This document shows positions 1 to 7,639 of a stretch of DNA of 64,000 nucleotides, piece by piece. Numbering within the stretch: the first letter of the stretch is position 1; each line of letters begins with the position of its first letter. The notes below the pieces were generated by a model, which searched no databases, had not been told where the DNA came from, and worked only from the letters and a program-made list of their open reading frames with translations. The stretch is taken from positions 1-64,000 of the forward strand of contig NTHE01000032.1 in NCBI GenBank assembly GCA_002551355.1, in the 5' to 3' direction. The position numbers were made by a program, and so were the translations under genes. This DNA comes from Streptomyces sp. man185. GTDB lineage: Bacteria; Actinomycetota; Actinomycetes; Streptomycetales; Streptomycetaceae.

Positions 1-234
1 CCCCGGCCCGGCGGGACTCCCTGGGACGGCGTGCAGCGGCGGGCCGTCGCCGCCTCCCCCGGCGGGGGCCTGGTCGCGGTCAGCCGGGGAGGCCATGGCG
101 AGGTCCACGTCTTCGACGCGGACCGGGCGGCCCTGCTGACGACCCTGACCGTCCCGACACCCCTGGACGACGGGGGTCACCTCGCCCTGATCACGCCCGG
201 GGACGGAGCGGACGCCGACCCGGTCGGCCGCTGA
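1..234 (+). CDS. 3' end of an unidentified gene, possibly beta-propeller-like
   Basis: An open frame runs in from the left edge and stops at 234, so only the last 77 residues are visible. The tail is rich in Gly/Ala/Val, and one stretch ([15 protein letters not shown]) looks like a blade of a WD40 or PQQ-type propeller. This is a weak resemblance from one short segment. No catalytic motif, lipobox or membrane segment is present. It ends about 100 bp before the 3' end of the convergent zinc-free rpsN gene and is probably unrelated to it. The true start lies outside the window. Confidence 0.45.
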   Translation, partial: PRPGGTPWDGVQRRAVAASPGGGLVAVSRGGHGEVHVFDADRAALLTTLTVPTPLDDGGHLALITPGDGADADPVGR

Positions 235-331
235 GACCGGCGTCGCGGTTGGTGCCACGGCGGACCTCGCCGCGCCACCACCCGCCGCCCCGGGCACGCT
301 CAGCCCGGGGCGGCCGGGAAGGCGGCCGGTG

Positions 332-637
332 TCACCAGGAGGACTTGGTCACTCCCGGCAGGAATCCCGCGTGGGCCTGCTCCCGCATCCGGACCCGGGA
401 GAGGCCGAACCTCCGCAGGTACCCGCGGGGCCGGCCGTCGACGCTGTCCCGGTTACGGACCCGGGTGGCGCTGGCGTCGCGCGGTTGACGTCGCAACTCC
501 TCGACGGCAGCCGCACGTTCGCGCTCCGGCGTACCGGGCCGGCGGATGATCTCCTTCAGCTCGGCCCTGCGGGCCGCGTACCGCTCGGCGGTCGCCCGAC
601 GACTGTCGTTCCGCGCGATCTTGCTCTTCTTCGCCAT
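332..637 (-). CDS. rpsN: Zinc-independent 30S ribosomal protein S14 paralogue
   Basis: This 101-residue protein of the small ribosomal subunit starts [10 protein letters not shown] and carries the S14 signature [18 protein letters not shown] near residues 69-86. It ends GVTKSSW. The CxxC...CxxC zinc ribbon of the short zinc-binding form is absent; the length and sequence match the C- form made under zinc limitation so that zinc can be released from ribosomes. Its ATG overlaps the rpmB stop by one base (TGATG), so the two are translationally coupled. The pair is transcribed leftward from the promoter carrying the Zur-type box at 910-930. Confidence 0.95.
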   Translation of the reverse strand: MAKKSKIARNDSRRATAERYAARRAELKEIIRRPGTPERERAAAVEELRRQPRDASATRVRNRDSVDGRPRGYLRRFGLSRVRMREQAHAGFLPGVTKSSW

Positions 638-873
638 CAGACCTTCTCCCCCCGCGCACGGATGCGCGCGACCGCGGCTTCGATGCCGATGCTGTCGACA
701 GTCTTGATCGCCCGGGCACTCAGCGTGAGCCGCACATACCGGCCCTCACCGGGCAGCCAGTACCGCTTGCGCTGGACATTCGGGTCGAACCGGCGGGACG
801 TCCGGCGGTGCGAGTGGGAGATGTTGTTGCCGAATCCCGGCTTCGAGCCGGTCAGTTGGCAGTGGGCGGACAT
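637..873 (-). CDS. rpmB: 50S ribosomal protein L28 paralogue, zinc-free form
   Basis: This is a 78-residue L28-family protein of the large subunit, starting [20 protein letters not shown] and containing the family core [14 protein letters not shown]. The two CxxC pairs of zinc-binding L28 are missing: only one Cys (residue 5) is present. The ATG at 871-873 is chosen because L28 homologues begin MSAxC; an upstream in-frame start would run across the operator. It heads the leftward rpmB-rpsN pair. Divergent rpmG starts 70 bp away, and the box at 910-930 lies between, so both directions are probably repressed together when zinc is plentiful. Confidence 0.94.
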   Translation of the reverse strand: MSAHCQLTGSKPGFGNNISHSHRRTSRRFDPNVQRKRYWLPGEGRYVRLTLSARAIKTVDSIGIEAAVARIRARGEKV

Positions 874-909
874 GAAGGTTACCTGCCTCTCCTTCGACGC
901 ATCCATTAT

Positions 910-930
910 TGAAAATGGAAACCATTGCCA
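910..930. promoter_or_regulatory. Zur-type operator between rpmB and rpmG
   Basis: An AT-rich 21-bp near-palindrome sits in the 70-bp divergent promoter. Its arms are TGAAAATGG and CCATTGCCA around a central AAA; seven of nine arm positions pair, including outer TG/CA and inner AATGG/CCATT. This fits the general form of Streptomyces Zur boxes (TG-rich arm, A/T core, CA-rich arm). Every flanking gene belongs to the known low-zinc response, which supports the assignment. Binding itself is inferred. Confidence 0.8.
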
Positions 931-943
931 TATAGTAGCGCCC

Positions 944-1108
944 ATGGCTCGCACCGAAGTACGCCCGGTCATCAAGCTCCGCTCCACCGCGGGGACCGGC
1001 TACACCTACGTCACCCGTAAGAACCGGCGGAACGACCCCGACCGGATGGTGCTGCGCAAGTACGACCCGGTCGCCCGTCGCCACGTCGACTTCCGCGAGG
1101 ACCGCTGA
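944..1108 (+). CDS. rpmG: Zinc-independent 50S ribosomal protein L33 paralogue
   Basis: This is a 54-residue L33 of the large subunit, starting [20 protein letters not shown] and ending HVDFREDR. The CxxC pairs found in zinc-binding L33 are absent: the protein has no Cys at all. The ATG at 944 is 14 bp from the Zur-type box, so repressor bound there would sit over the promoter. Downstream come a run of 14-bp repeats and then rpmE, the COG0523 gene and rpsR on the same strand, forming one low-zinc transcription unit. Confidence 0.95.
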   Translation: MARTEVRPVIKLRSTAGTGYTYVTRKNRRNDPDRMVLRKYDPVARRHVDFREDR

Positions 1109-1132
1109 GGCCCCCCGCACCGCACCCGTCCC

Positions 1133-1188
1133 TGAAGCCCCACCCCTGAGGCCCCACCCCTGAAGCCCCACCCCTGAAGCCCCACCCG
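1133..1188 (+). repeat. Four tandem 14-bp repeats between rpmG and rpmE
   Basis: Copies of TGAAGCCCCACCCC start at 1133, 1147, 1161 and 1175. The second has AGG for AAG, and the last diverges in its final base. They fill most of the 91-bp spacer and end just before the rpmE leader. Since 14 is not a multiple of 3, the TGA in successive copies falls in different frames. No function is known; slippage during replication is the simplest origin. Confidence 0.85.
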
Positions 1189-1199
1189 AGGACACCGTC

Positions 1200-1454
1200 A
1201 TGAAGCCCGGAATCCACCCCTCCTACGGCCCCGTCGTCTTCCGCGACAAGGCCGCCGACTTCGCGTTCCTGACCCGCTCGACCATGACCAGCGACCGCAC
1301 CGTCACCTGGGAGGACGGCAACACCTACCCGGTGGTCGACGTGGAGACCTCCTCCGCGAGCCACCCCTTCTACACCGGCACCGCCCGCGTCCTGGACACC
1401 GCAGGACGCGTCGAGCGCTTCGAGCGCCGCTACGGACGGGGTGAGGCCCGGTGA
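1200..1454 (+). CDS. rpmE: Type B (zinc-independent) 50S ribosomal protein L31
   Basis: This 84-residue L31 of the type B subfamily starts [20 protein letters not shown] and has the diagnostic HPFYTGT segment around residues 55-61. It lacks the CxxC zinc site of type A L31. In the family it displaces the zinc-bearing L31 from the ribosome under zinc starvation. The ATG follows GAGGACACCGTC, a usable ribosome binding site. Its TGA overlaps the GTG of the next gene (GTGA, 1451-1454), so it is translationally coupled to the COG0523 protein. Confidence 0.95.
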   Translation: MKPGIHPSYGPVVFRDKAADFAFLTRSTMTSDRTVTWEDGNTYPVVDVETSSASHPFYTGTARVLDTAGRVERFERRYGRGEAR

Positions 1455-2605
1455 GCGGGCACCGCACGAAACTCCCCGTCGTCATCGTCTGCGGCCTGCA
1501 CTCCGAGGCGCGCCGCGACGTCGTGGACGGGCTGCTGCGGGACGTGCCGCACAGCGTCGCGCTCCACCACGACCTGTCGACGGCCACCGGCGGGGCGGTC
1601 CGGCGCTCCCTGCGGGACGCCGGCGGCGAGCTGTCCTCCGGCGAAGCGCCGCTGGTGAACGCATGCGCCTGCTGCGCGCTGCGCGAGGACCTCGTCCCGG
1701 AAATCGAACGGCTCGCGGGGGACGGGGTCACCCGGCTCGCCGTCCTGGAGCTCTGGGACTCCGTCGAGCCGAAGTCCACGGCCGAGCTGATCGCCGCGCA
1801 CACCGACGCCGCCGAGGTGACCAACGTGTTCACGGCGATCGATCCCACACTCGTCCTGCCCTGCCTCTCCAACGGCGACGATCTCGCCGAGGCCGGTCTC
1901 GCGGCGGCGCCGACCGACCAGCGGACCATCGGCGACACGTGGGCCCGGCAGGTGGAGTGCGCCCCCGTCCTGGCCGTGGCGCCGAGCCCGGCGGCCGACG
2001 ACGAGGACCGCGCGCTGATCCGGCAGCTGAACCCGACAGCCCGTCGGGTACGAGCCGGATCAGCGGAGTTGGCGCGGCTCGCGTTCGCCGGGTTCGACGT
2101 GGAGGCGGCGGCAGCGGGCCAGCACCCGGCCTGCGCGCTGCTGCCGCAGGAGGCGGAGGAGGCCGGGGTGGGCACGCTCGTCTGGCGGCGGCACCGGCCC
2201 TTCCATCCCGAGCGCCTGCTCGACGCGCTGGAGGACCTGAGTTGCGCGGCCGCCCGCAGCCGGGGCCGGTTCTGGCTCGCGGACCGGCCCGACACCCTGC
2301 TCTCCTGGGATGCCGCGGGCGGCGCGCTCTGTGTGGAGAACACCGGCCCCTGGCTCGCCTCCCTCCCCGACGCCGCCTGGTCCATGGTGCCGCCCTACCG
2401 GCAGGCCGCCGCAGCCCTGGACTGGCACCCCGAGCACGGCGACTGCTGCCAGCACCTGGTCTTCGTCTCCCCCGGCCTCGACCGCGAGGGACTGACCGGC
2501 CTGCTGGACTCCTGCCTGCTCACGGACGAGGAGTACGGGTCGGGCCGGGAGGCGTGGAAGAGCCTTCCCGCCGCGTTCGACGCGCTCCTGGACCCGGTGC
2601 AGTGA
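1451..2605 (+). CDS. COG0523/CobW-like protein of the low-zinc operon, without a P-loop
   Basis: This 384-residue protein belongs to the CobW/COG0523 metallochaperone family, whose members move zinc or other metals with GTP. It keeps the family CxCC metal site (Cys72, Cys74, Cys75 in [11 protein letters not shown]), the ELWDSVEP segment after it, and His/Cys-rich patches in the C-terminal half ([10 protein letters not shown]). However, the usual N-terminal GxxGxGK(S/T) nucleotide loop is not there: residues 9-24 read [19 protein letters not shown] hydrolysis is therefore doubtful. Its place between zinc-free L31 and S18, coupled by GTGA, says it serves zinc homeostasis, probably as a metal carrier or scavenger. 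Confidence 0.85.
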   Translation: MSGHRTKLPVVIVCGLHSEARRDVVDGLLRDVPHSVALHHDLSTATGGAVRRSLRDAGGELSSGEAPLVNACACCALREDLVPEIERLAGDGVTRLAVLELWDSVEPKSTAELIAAHTDAAEVTNVFTAIDPTLVLPCLSNGDDLAEAGLAAAPTDQRTIGDTWARQVECAPVLAVAPSPAADDEDRALIRQLNPTARRVRAGSAELARLAFAGFDVEAAAAGQHPACALLPQEAEEAGVGTLVWRRHRPFHPERLLDALEDLSCAAARSRGRFWLADRPDTLLSWDAAGGALCVENTGPWLASLPDAAWSMVPPYRQAAAALDWHPEHGDCCQHLVFVSPGLDREGLTGLLDSCLLTDEEYGSGREAWKSLPAAFDALLDPVQ

Positions 2606-2665
2606 CGCCGAGCGGTCCACCCCCCTGACCGGCCCCCTGCCTCCACCGAAATACGAGGAAGTCTC

Positions 2666-2914
2666 ATGGCACGACAGCAGAACGCCCGCACGCCACTCAA
2701 GAACCGGCCGAACCCCCTGGATGCCGCCGGGATCACGTACATCGACTACCAGGACACCGATCTGCTGCGGCGGTTCATCTCCGACCGGGGGAAGATCCGC
2801 AGCCGCCGGGTCACCCGGATCAGCGCCCAGCAGCAGCGCCAGATGGCCACGGCCATCAAGAACGCCCGCGAGATGGCCCTGCTGCCGCACTCCGGGTCCC
2901 CGGGCGGCGAGTAG
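2666..2914 (+). CDS. rpsR: Zinc-independent 30S ribosomal protein S18 paralogue
   Basis: This is an 82-residue S18 of the small subunit. It begins [20 protein letters not shown] and has the core [19 protein letters not shown] followed by [16 protein letters not shown], the family RNA-binding segment. There is no Cys cluster. A good ribosome binding site (GAGGAAG) precedes the ATG. It closes the rightward low-zinc unit rpmG-rpmE-COG0523-rpsR. The set of five ribosomal paralogues in one place is the expected Zur-controlled reserve. Confidence 0.95.
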   Translation: MARQQNARTPLKNRPNPLDAAGITYIDYQDTDLLRRFISDRGKIRSRRVTRISAQQQRQMATAIKNAREMALLPHSGSPGGE

Positions 2915-3002
2915 CACGGGATGGGCGGGCCACGACCCCTGCGGCGCCAGGGCCGTGGCGGCTCGGGATGCAGCACGGTGGCGACCCGGTGAACATGGAC
3001 CC

Positions 3003-4619
3003 ATGGGCAGAGACATCCCCGGCAAGGACGCACCGGGTCCGACCTCGTCGGATCGGGGAGCAGCAGGCCGACGGGGCGGCCCGCCGAACCAGAGCCTCGC
3101 GCTCGCCGCCATGCTGTTCGCAGTGTCGATGACGTTCATCGACCAGACCATCGTCGCGATCGCCGCCCCCGACATCATCGACGAACTCGGGCTCACCTCC
3201 TCGCAGATGCAGTGGGTCGTCAACGCCTATCTGCTCACGCTCGCCGCCTTCTTCGCACTGGGCGGGCGGTTGTCCGACATCTTCGGGCACCGCCGCGTGA
3301 TGCTGATCGGCACGCTCGTCTTCGTCATCGCCTCCGCGCTCTGTGGCGCGGTGCCCTCCGGGGACTTCGCGCAGGCCTGGCTGATCGGCTTCCGGGCCGT
3401 CCAGGGCATCGGCGCGGCCCTGATGTTCCCCGCCGCGCTCGCCGTGGTCATCGCCGTGTTCCCGGTGGAGCGGCGGGGTCGGGCACTGGCACTCTTCTTC
3501 GGGATCTCCGGGGCCCTCACCGCGGTCGGACCGCTGCTCGGCGGCTGGCTCACCGCGTGGACCTGGCGGGCGATCTTCTGGGTCAACGTCCCGATCGCCG
3601 TCATCGCGGTCGTACTGGCCCTCATGGCCCGCATCCCGGACCGGGCCCGTCGCGAGCCGCTGGACCTGGCCGGAGCGGCCCTGATCGCCATCGGCATGGG
3701 GCTGACGGTGCTGGGTCTGCAGCAGGCGTCGACCTGGGGCTGGGACTCCGTCGCCACCTGGGCCTGTATCGCGGGCGGGCTGGTGGTGCTGGCGGTCTTC
3801 TGCCGGTTCGAGCTGCGCACCCGCTTCCCGTTGATCAAACTGCGGGTCTTCCGCGACCTGGCGTTCAGTGTCGACAACGCCGTGCTGTTCTTCGCCATGA
3901 TGGCGTTCGTCCCGGTGTTCTTCTTCGCCTCCGTGTACGCGCAGGTCTCGCTGAGCGCGTCGCCGAACCAGGCGGCGCTGTATCTCCTGTACTTCTTCAT
4001 CGGTTTCGGGCTGGCCTCCCAGTGGGGCGGCCGGATCCTCGACAAGCGCGGCGCCCGCCCCGCGATGAAGCTCGGCACGGCGCTCGGCGCGGTCGGGTTC
4101 GCCCTGTGGGCGGGGAAGTTGACCACGCTGTCCATGCACGACCAGTGGCTGTACGCGGCCATGGCGGGCGCGGGTATCGGCCTGCTGCTCGCACCGGCTT
4201 CGACGGACGCGGTGAACCGGGCGATCGACGCCAGTTACGGCGAGGTCACCGGCATCACCCAGACCGTGCGGAACTTCGCGGCCAGCATCGGACTGGCCGT
4301 CTACGGCACCATGCTGACCCATACGACGATCACCAAGGTGGACGAGACCCTGCGGGAGCGGGGCGTACCGGACGGGGCGTCGCAGGATGCCGCCGAGTCC
4401 ATCGCGCAGTCGGTGACCGGTCAGGGGGACTCCCGGGGGCCGTCCGGTTCGGGACCGGTGGCGGAGACCGTACGGGACTCGATGTCGGCGATCCGGATGG
4501 ACTTCGCCGAGGCGAACCAGTGGGTCTTCTACGGGATGGCCATCGCCCTGGGTATCGCGTTCCTGATCTCGCTGCGTCACCCGGGGACCCGGGTGACGGG
4601 GGAGCCTTCCGGCCAGTGA
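3003..4619 (+). CDS. 14-helix MFS exporter (EmrB/QacA, DHA2 type)
   Basis: This 538-residue membrane protein has a hydrophilic N-terminus (about 35 residues) and a long series of hydrophobic helices. Family marks are visible: motif D1 in helix 1 (FIDQTIVAIAAPDI), motif A after helix 2 (GGRLSDIFGHRR), and the antiporter motif C region (GISGALTAVGPLLGG). Length and motifs fit proton-driven multidrug exporters. The ATG at 3003 is chosen because its frame leads straight into the helices. It lies 88 bp after rpsR and is probably a separate unit. No local regulator is present and the substrate cannot be told. Confidence 0.88.
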   Translation: MGRDIPGKDAPGPTSSDRGAAGRRGGPPNQSLALAAMLFAVSMTFIDQTIVAIAAPDIIDELGLTSSQMQWVVNAYLLTLAAFFALGGRLSDIFGHRRVMLIGTLVFVIASALCGAVPSGDFAQAWLIGFRAVQGIGAALMFPAALAVVIAVFPVERRGRALALFFGISGALTAVGPLLGGWLTAWTWRAIFWVNVPIAVIAVVLALMARIPDRARREPLDLAGAALIAIGMGLTVLGLQQASTWGWDSVATWACIAGGLVVLAVFCRFELRTRFPLIKLRVFRDLAFSVDNAVLFFAMMAFVPVFFFASVYAQVSLSASPNQAALYLLYFFIGFGLASQWGGRILDKRGARPAMKLGTALGAVGFALWAGKLTTLSMHDQWLYAAMAGAGIGLLLAPASTDAVNRAIDASYGEVTGITQTVRNFAASIGLAVYGTMLTHTTITKVDETLRERGVPDGASQDAAESIAQSVTGQGDSRGPSGSGPVAETVRDSMSAIRMDFAEANQWVFYGMAIALGIAFLISLRHPGTRVTGEPSGQ

Positions 4620-4643
4620 GCGGTGCCCCCCGGGGCGGGCGGA

Positions 4644-4661
4644 GGTCGGTGACGACCGACC
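4644..4661. terminator. Short hairpin between convergent MFS and SSI genes
   Basis: GGTCGGT and ACCGACC form a perfect 7-bp stem with a GACG loop. It stands in the 214-bp spacer between two convergent genes and so could end transcription from the left. There is no T-run, as is common in high-GC actinomycetes. The rest of the spacer holds no convincing gene. Confidence 0.45.
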
Positions 4662-4833
4662 GGGTCGGGTCGCTGCCGGCCGCGGCGGATACGGCAGGGG
4701 CGACCGCGGGGGTCCCGGTCGTCGTGGACGGGGGCGGCGTGTGCGGGGCACGCCGGGCGGGGCGGGAGGCCGGACGCGGTCGGGCGGGACGGTGTGGTGC
4801 TCCGTCACCCGGACGTCGGCAGGCCCCGGTGGA

Positions 4834-5277
4834 TCAGAAGGCGAAGACGGCGTTGCCGTTCATGCTGCCCGCCATCTCGCAGGCGTTGCCGTACGTGGTG
4901 CTGAACCGGACCGGCTTGCCCTGCCAGACACCGTGGGCGGTCACCACGACCGGGTCCCACTGGCGGGTACAGGTCCGGTTCGACGGGCCGGCAGCGAGTT
5001 CGGCGAACTCCCCCTGGACCGAGGCCAGTTCCTTGCAGGCCGCGGCGGGAGAGGGGTGCGTTCCCACGGCAGTGGGGGCGCAGGCGAGCGTCACGGCCCG
5101 CTCGACGGTGGCGGTCAGCGGGTCCTCGCCCCGGGCCACGGTGAGGACGAGCGCGGAGGGTGCGTAGAGGCTCTCCGCCTTCGCCGGTGCGGCCTGCGCG
5201 GTGGCGGTCGCGAAACCACCGAGCAGAAGGGTGCTCGCCGTGATGGTTGCGAAGATGGCGTGAGGGTTGCGGCGCAT
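4834..5277 (-). CDS. Secreted subtilisin-inhibitor-family (SSI) protease inhibitor
   Basis: This 147-residue precursor has an N-terminal signal (RR, hydrophobic 9-28, cleavage near AQA-AP at 30). Four Cys (66, 81, 103, 133) match the two SSI disulfides. The family pattern is clear: WDPVVVTAHGVWQG after the reactive loop, and the ending NAVFAF. In SSI the reactive bond follows CPM; here the loop is Cys103-Thr-Arg105-Gln106, so P1 should be Arg105 and the target trypsin-like rather than subtilisin. The ATG at 5277 fits the signal peptide and follows AGGAGTTTTCACCA. Such inhibitors control extracellular proteases during development in Streptomyces. Confidence 0.93.
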   Translation of the reverse strand: MRRNPHAIFATITASTLLLGGFATATAQAAPAKAESLYAPSALVLTVARGEDPLTATVERAVTLACAPTAVGTHPSPAAACKELASVQGEFAELAAGPSNRTCTRQWDPVVVTAHGVWQGKPVRFSTTYGNACEMAGSMNGNAVFAF

Positions 5278-5676
5278 TGGTGAAAACTCCTTGATTGAGT
5301 GCCTGATTGCGGTCAGGAGTCTTACGCATGCGGAAAGTAGGCGCACATCGACGGCCAGCTTCCAGCCGCAGACGAGCGTTCGACCCGACCGAATGGTCAT
5401 TCGGGCAGCTCAGAGGCCTCGCGCGAGACGTCCAGCATATGGACAATATTCGGCGGTTCAATCCGAAACGACCGTCTGACCTGCGAATACGCCGGGGCCT
5501 CTCGATGCGCCAAACCGTCGCTTCGGCCGGAAAGTACCGCCGTCCGAGGATTCTCGCGCCACATCCCCGCCCTCGGCCGCCTCCGGCCAGCCTCGCCGGC
5601 GACCACCCGGCGGTCGGCGCACCCTTCGAGGATCACGTGGAGGACACGATTCCGGATCCCTCTTGACCAGGGCGAT
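5278..5676. other. Divergent intergenic region, SSI gene / siderophore operon
   Basis: About 400 bp separate the SSI start from the iron box. The stretch is less GC-rich than the coding DNA around it and contains the SSI ribosome binding site near its left end. Open frames here have no family resemblance or good ribosome binding site, so no gene is called. It should hold the SSI promoter; no single -10/-35 pair is convincing by eye. Confidence 0.6.
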
Positions 5677-5695
5677 TTAGGTTAGGCTAACCTCA
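5677..5695 (+). promoter_or_regulatory. Iron box (DmdR/IdeR-type operator)
   Basis: TTAGGTTAGGCTAACCTCA matches the 19-bp actinobacterial iron box; the arms AGGTTAG and CTAACCT pair perfectly around one G. It lies immediately before the siderophore ABC operon, ending 5 bp before the GTG at 5701. Iron-loaded DmdR would block the promoter, giving induction under iron starvation. Confidence 0.93.
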
Positions 5696-5700
5696 CGGTC

Positions 5701-6654
5701 GTGATCGTTCCTGCCCTCGACCGAGAAGACCCACCGCCGCGTCGGCGCTCCGCGCCCGCTGCCGGTGCCACCGCGGTGCCCGCCGAAGCCGAGCCCGGCC
5801 CGGCCGCGTCCCTCGCGGCCCCCCAACCCGACGCGGGCCTCGACGCCCGCGACATGACGATCGCGTACGACCGTACCGACGTCGTGCACGGTGCCGACCT
5901 CCGGCTGCCGCGCGGCCGCGTCACCGCGCTCATCGGGCCGAACGGCAGCGGGAAGTCCACCCTGTTGCGGGCCGTGGCCCGGCTGCACAAGGCCCGTACC
6001 GGCAGCGTGACCGTCGCGGCCGGGGCCGAGGGCGACGCACCCGTCGACGCCCTCGCCCTGTCGCGCTCCGACTTCGCCCGCCGCGTGACCCTGCTCGCGC
6101 AGAGCCGGAACGCACCGGCCGGGCTCAGCGTGCGCGACGTGGTCGGGTTCGGCCGGCACCCCTACCGGGGCCGGATCCGGGGAACCGACCCGGACGGCGC
6201 CCGGATGGTCGAGCACGCGCTCACCGTCACCAACCTCACCGGCTTCGCCGACCGCGGGGTGGAGAGTCTGTCCGGCGGGCAGTTGCAGCGCGTCTGGTTC
6301 GCCTGCTGCCTGGCCCAGGACACCGACGTGCTCCTCCTCGACGAGCCGACCACCTATCTCGACCTGCGCTACCAGGTCGAGATCCTCGACCTGGTCCGCG
6401 ACCTCGCCGACACCCACGGCGTCACCGTCGGGGTCGTGCTCCACGACCTGGACCAGGCCGCCGCCGTGGCCGACCAGGTCGTCCTCCTCTCGTCCGGACG
6501 GATCGTCGCCGCGGGCACGCCCGCCGAGGTCTACGCCCCCGAGCGGCTCAGCGACGCCTACGGCATCCGCATCGACGTCGAACCCGACTCCTCCACCGGC
6601 ATCCCGCGCACCCGCGCGGTCGGCCGTCACCACCTTCGTTCCGAAAGGCCCTGA
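5701..6654 (+). CDS. Ferric-siderophore ABC importer, ATP-binding protein (FepC/FecE type)
   Basis: This 317-residue ATPase energises iron-siderophore import. It has Walker A GPNGSGKST (79-87), ABC signature LSGGQLQRV, Walker B VLLLDEPTTYLD and the switch His in VVLHDLDQA. The first 50 residues (Pro/Ala-rich) are extra to the family; homology starts at DMTIAYDRTDVVHGAD. Using GTG 5701 puts the start only 5 bp after the iron box with no ribosome binding site, so the message may be leaderless. GTG 5776 is an alternative that removes half of the extension. It is the first gene of the three-gene operon, with the lipoprotein 8 bp downstream. Confidence 0.92.
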   Translation: MIVPALDREDPPPRRRSAPAAGATAVPAEAEPGPAASLAAPQPDAGLDARDMTIAYDRTDVVHGADLRLPRGRVTALIGPNGSGKSTLLRAVARLHKARTGSVTVAAGAEGDAPVDALALSRSDFARRVTLLAQSRNAPAGLSVRDVVGFGRHPYRGRIRGTDPDGARMVEHALTVTNLTGFADRGVESLSGGQLQRVWFACCLAQDTDVLLLDEPTTYLDLRYQVEILDLVRDLADTHGVTVGVVLHDLDQAAAVADQVVLLSSGRIVAAGTPAEVYAPERLSDAYGIRIDVEPDSSTGIPRTRAVGRHHLRSERP

Positions 6655-6662
6655 ACACCCTC

Positions 6663-7637
6663 ATGAAGAACCAGCACCTGACGTGGCCGGTCCTCGCCGT
6701 CGCGGCCGCGCTCGCCCTCACGGCCTGCGGCACCACCGAGGCTCCGAAGAAGGAGTCCGCCGGGGACGACGCGGTGACCATCACCGACTCCCGCGGCAAG
6801 AAGATCACGCTCGACGGGCCGGCCAAGCGCGTCGTCGGCACCGAGTGGAACGTCGTCGAGACCCTGGTGACCCTCGGCGTGCAGCCGGTCGGCGTCGCCG
6901 ACGTCAAGGGCTACACCGCGTACGACACGGCGGCCCCTCTCACCAAGGGCGTCAAGGACATAGGCACCCGTGGCGAGCCCAGCGTCGCCACGGTCGCCGG
7001 CCTCAAGCCCGACCTCATCGTCGCCACCACCGACCTGTCCGACTCGGCCATCGCGCAGCTGTCGAAGGCCGCCCCGGTCGCGGTGGTGCGCTCGGCCGAC
7101 GCGAGCCGGCAGATCGACCAGATGGTCGACACCGTCAACCTCATCGGCCGGGCCACCGGCACCGAGGACAAGGCCGAGTCCGAGATCGACTCCTTCCGCA
7201 AGGCGGTCGCGGACGGCAGGAAGAAGCTCAAGGACGCCGGGCTCGACGGCGAGAAGGTCGCCTTCGCCGACGGCTGGCAGGAGGGCAACCAGGTCTCGGT
7301 GCGCCCGTACGTCAAGGGCTCGCTGCTGTCCGATGTGAACACCGAACTCGGCCTGGTCGACCCGTGGAAGCTGGAGGGCGACAAGGCCTACGGCCTGGCG
7401 GCGACCGACGTCGAGGGCCTCACGAAGATCGGCGACGCGCGGTTCGCCTACATCGCCAACGATTCCGACGGCGGCGACCCGTTCGCCGACGGTCTCAAGG
7501 ACAACGCGGTGTGGAAGTCCCTCCCGTTCGTCAAGAACGACGAGGTCCACCGACTGCCCGACGGCATCTGGATGTTCGGCGGCACCGCGTCGATGCGCGA
7601 GTACATCGACGCCCTCATCGGCGCACTGACCGCCTGA
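6663..7637 (+). CDS. Ferric-siderophore-binding lipoprotein (FepB/FecB type)
   Basis: This 324-residue extracytoplasmic receptor is a lipoprotein: a hydrophobic signal ends in the lipobox LTAC with Cys22. The mature part has the TroA/FecB-type binding fold. It opens with ITDSRGKKITLDGPAKRVV, passes LVTLGVQPVGVADVKGY, and has the central GLKPDLIVATTDLSD that links to the long helix. It hands the ferric siderophore to the permease encoded 2 bp downstream. The ligand cannot be named with confidence; operon order and the fused permease resemble hydroxamate (ferrioxamine-type) importers of Streptomyces. Regulation is through the iron box upstream. Confidence 0.92.
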   Translation: MKNQHLTWPVLAVAAALALTACGTTEAPKKESAGDDAVTITDSRGKKITLDGPAKRVVGTEWNVVETLVTLGVQPVGVADVKGYTAYDTAAPLTKGVKDIGTRGEPSVATVAGLKPDLIVATTDLSDSAIAQLSKAAPVAVVRSADASRQIDQMVDTVNLIGRATGTEDKAESEIDSFRKAVADGRKKLKDAGLDGEKVAFADGWQEGNQVSVRPYVKGSLLSDVNTELGLVDPWKLEGDKAYGLAATDVEGLTKIGDARFAYIANDSDGGDPFADGLKDNAVWKSLPFVKNDEVHRLPDGIWMFGGTASMREYIDALIGALTA

Positions 7638-7639
7638 CG

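Noticed and set aside
2856-4808. Very long open frame on the minus strand opposite the MFS exporter
   Set aside because: Its translation is Arg/Pro/Gly/His-rich without helices or domains, while the plus strand encodes a clear exporter. Long antisense frames are expected at this GC content.
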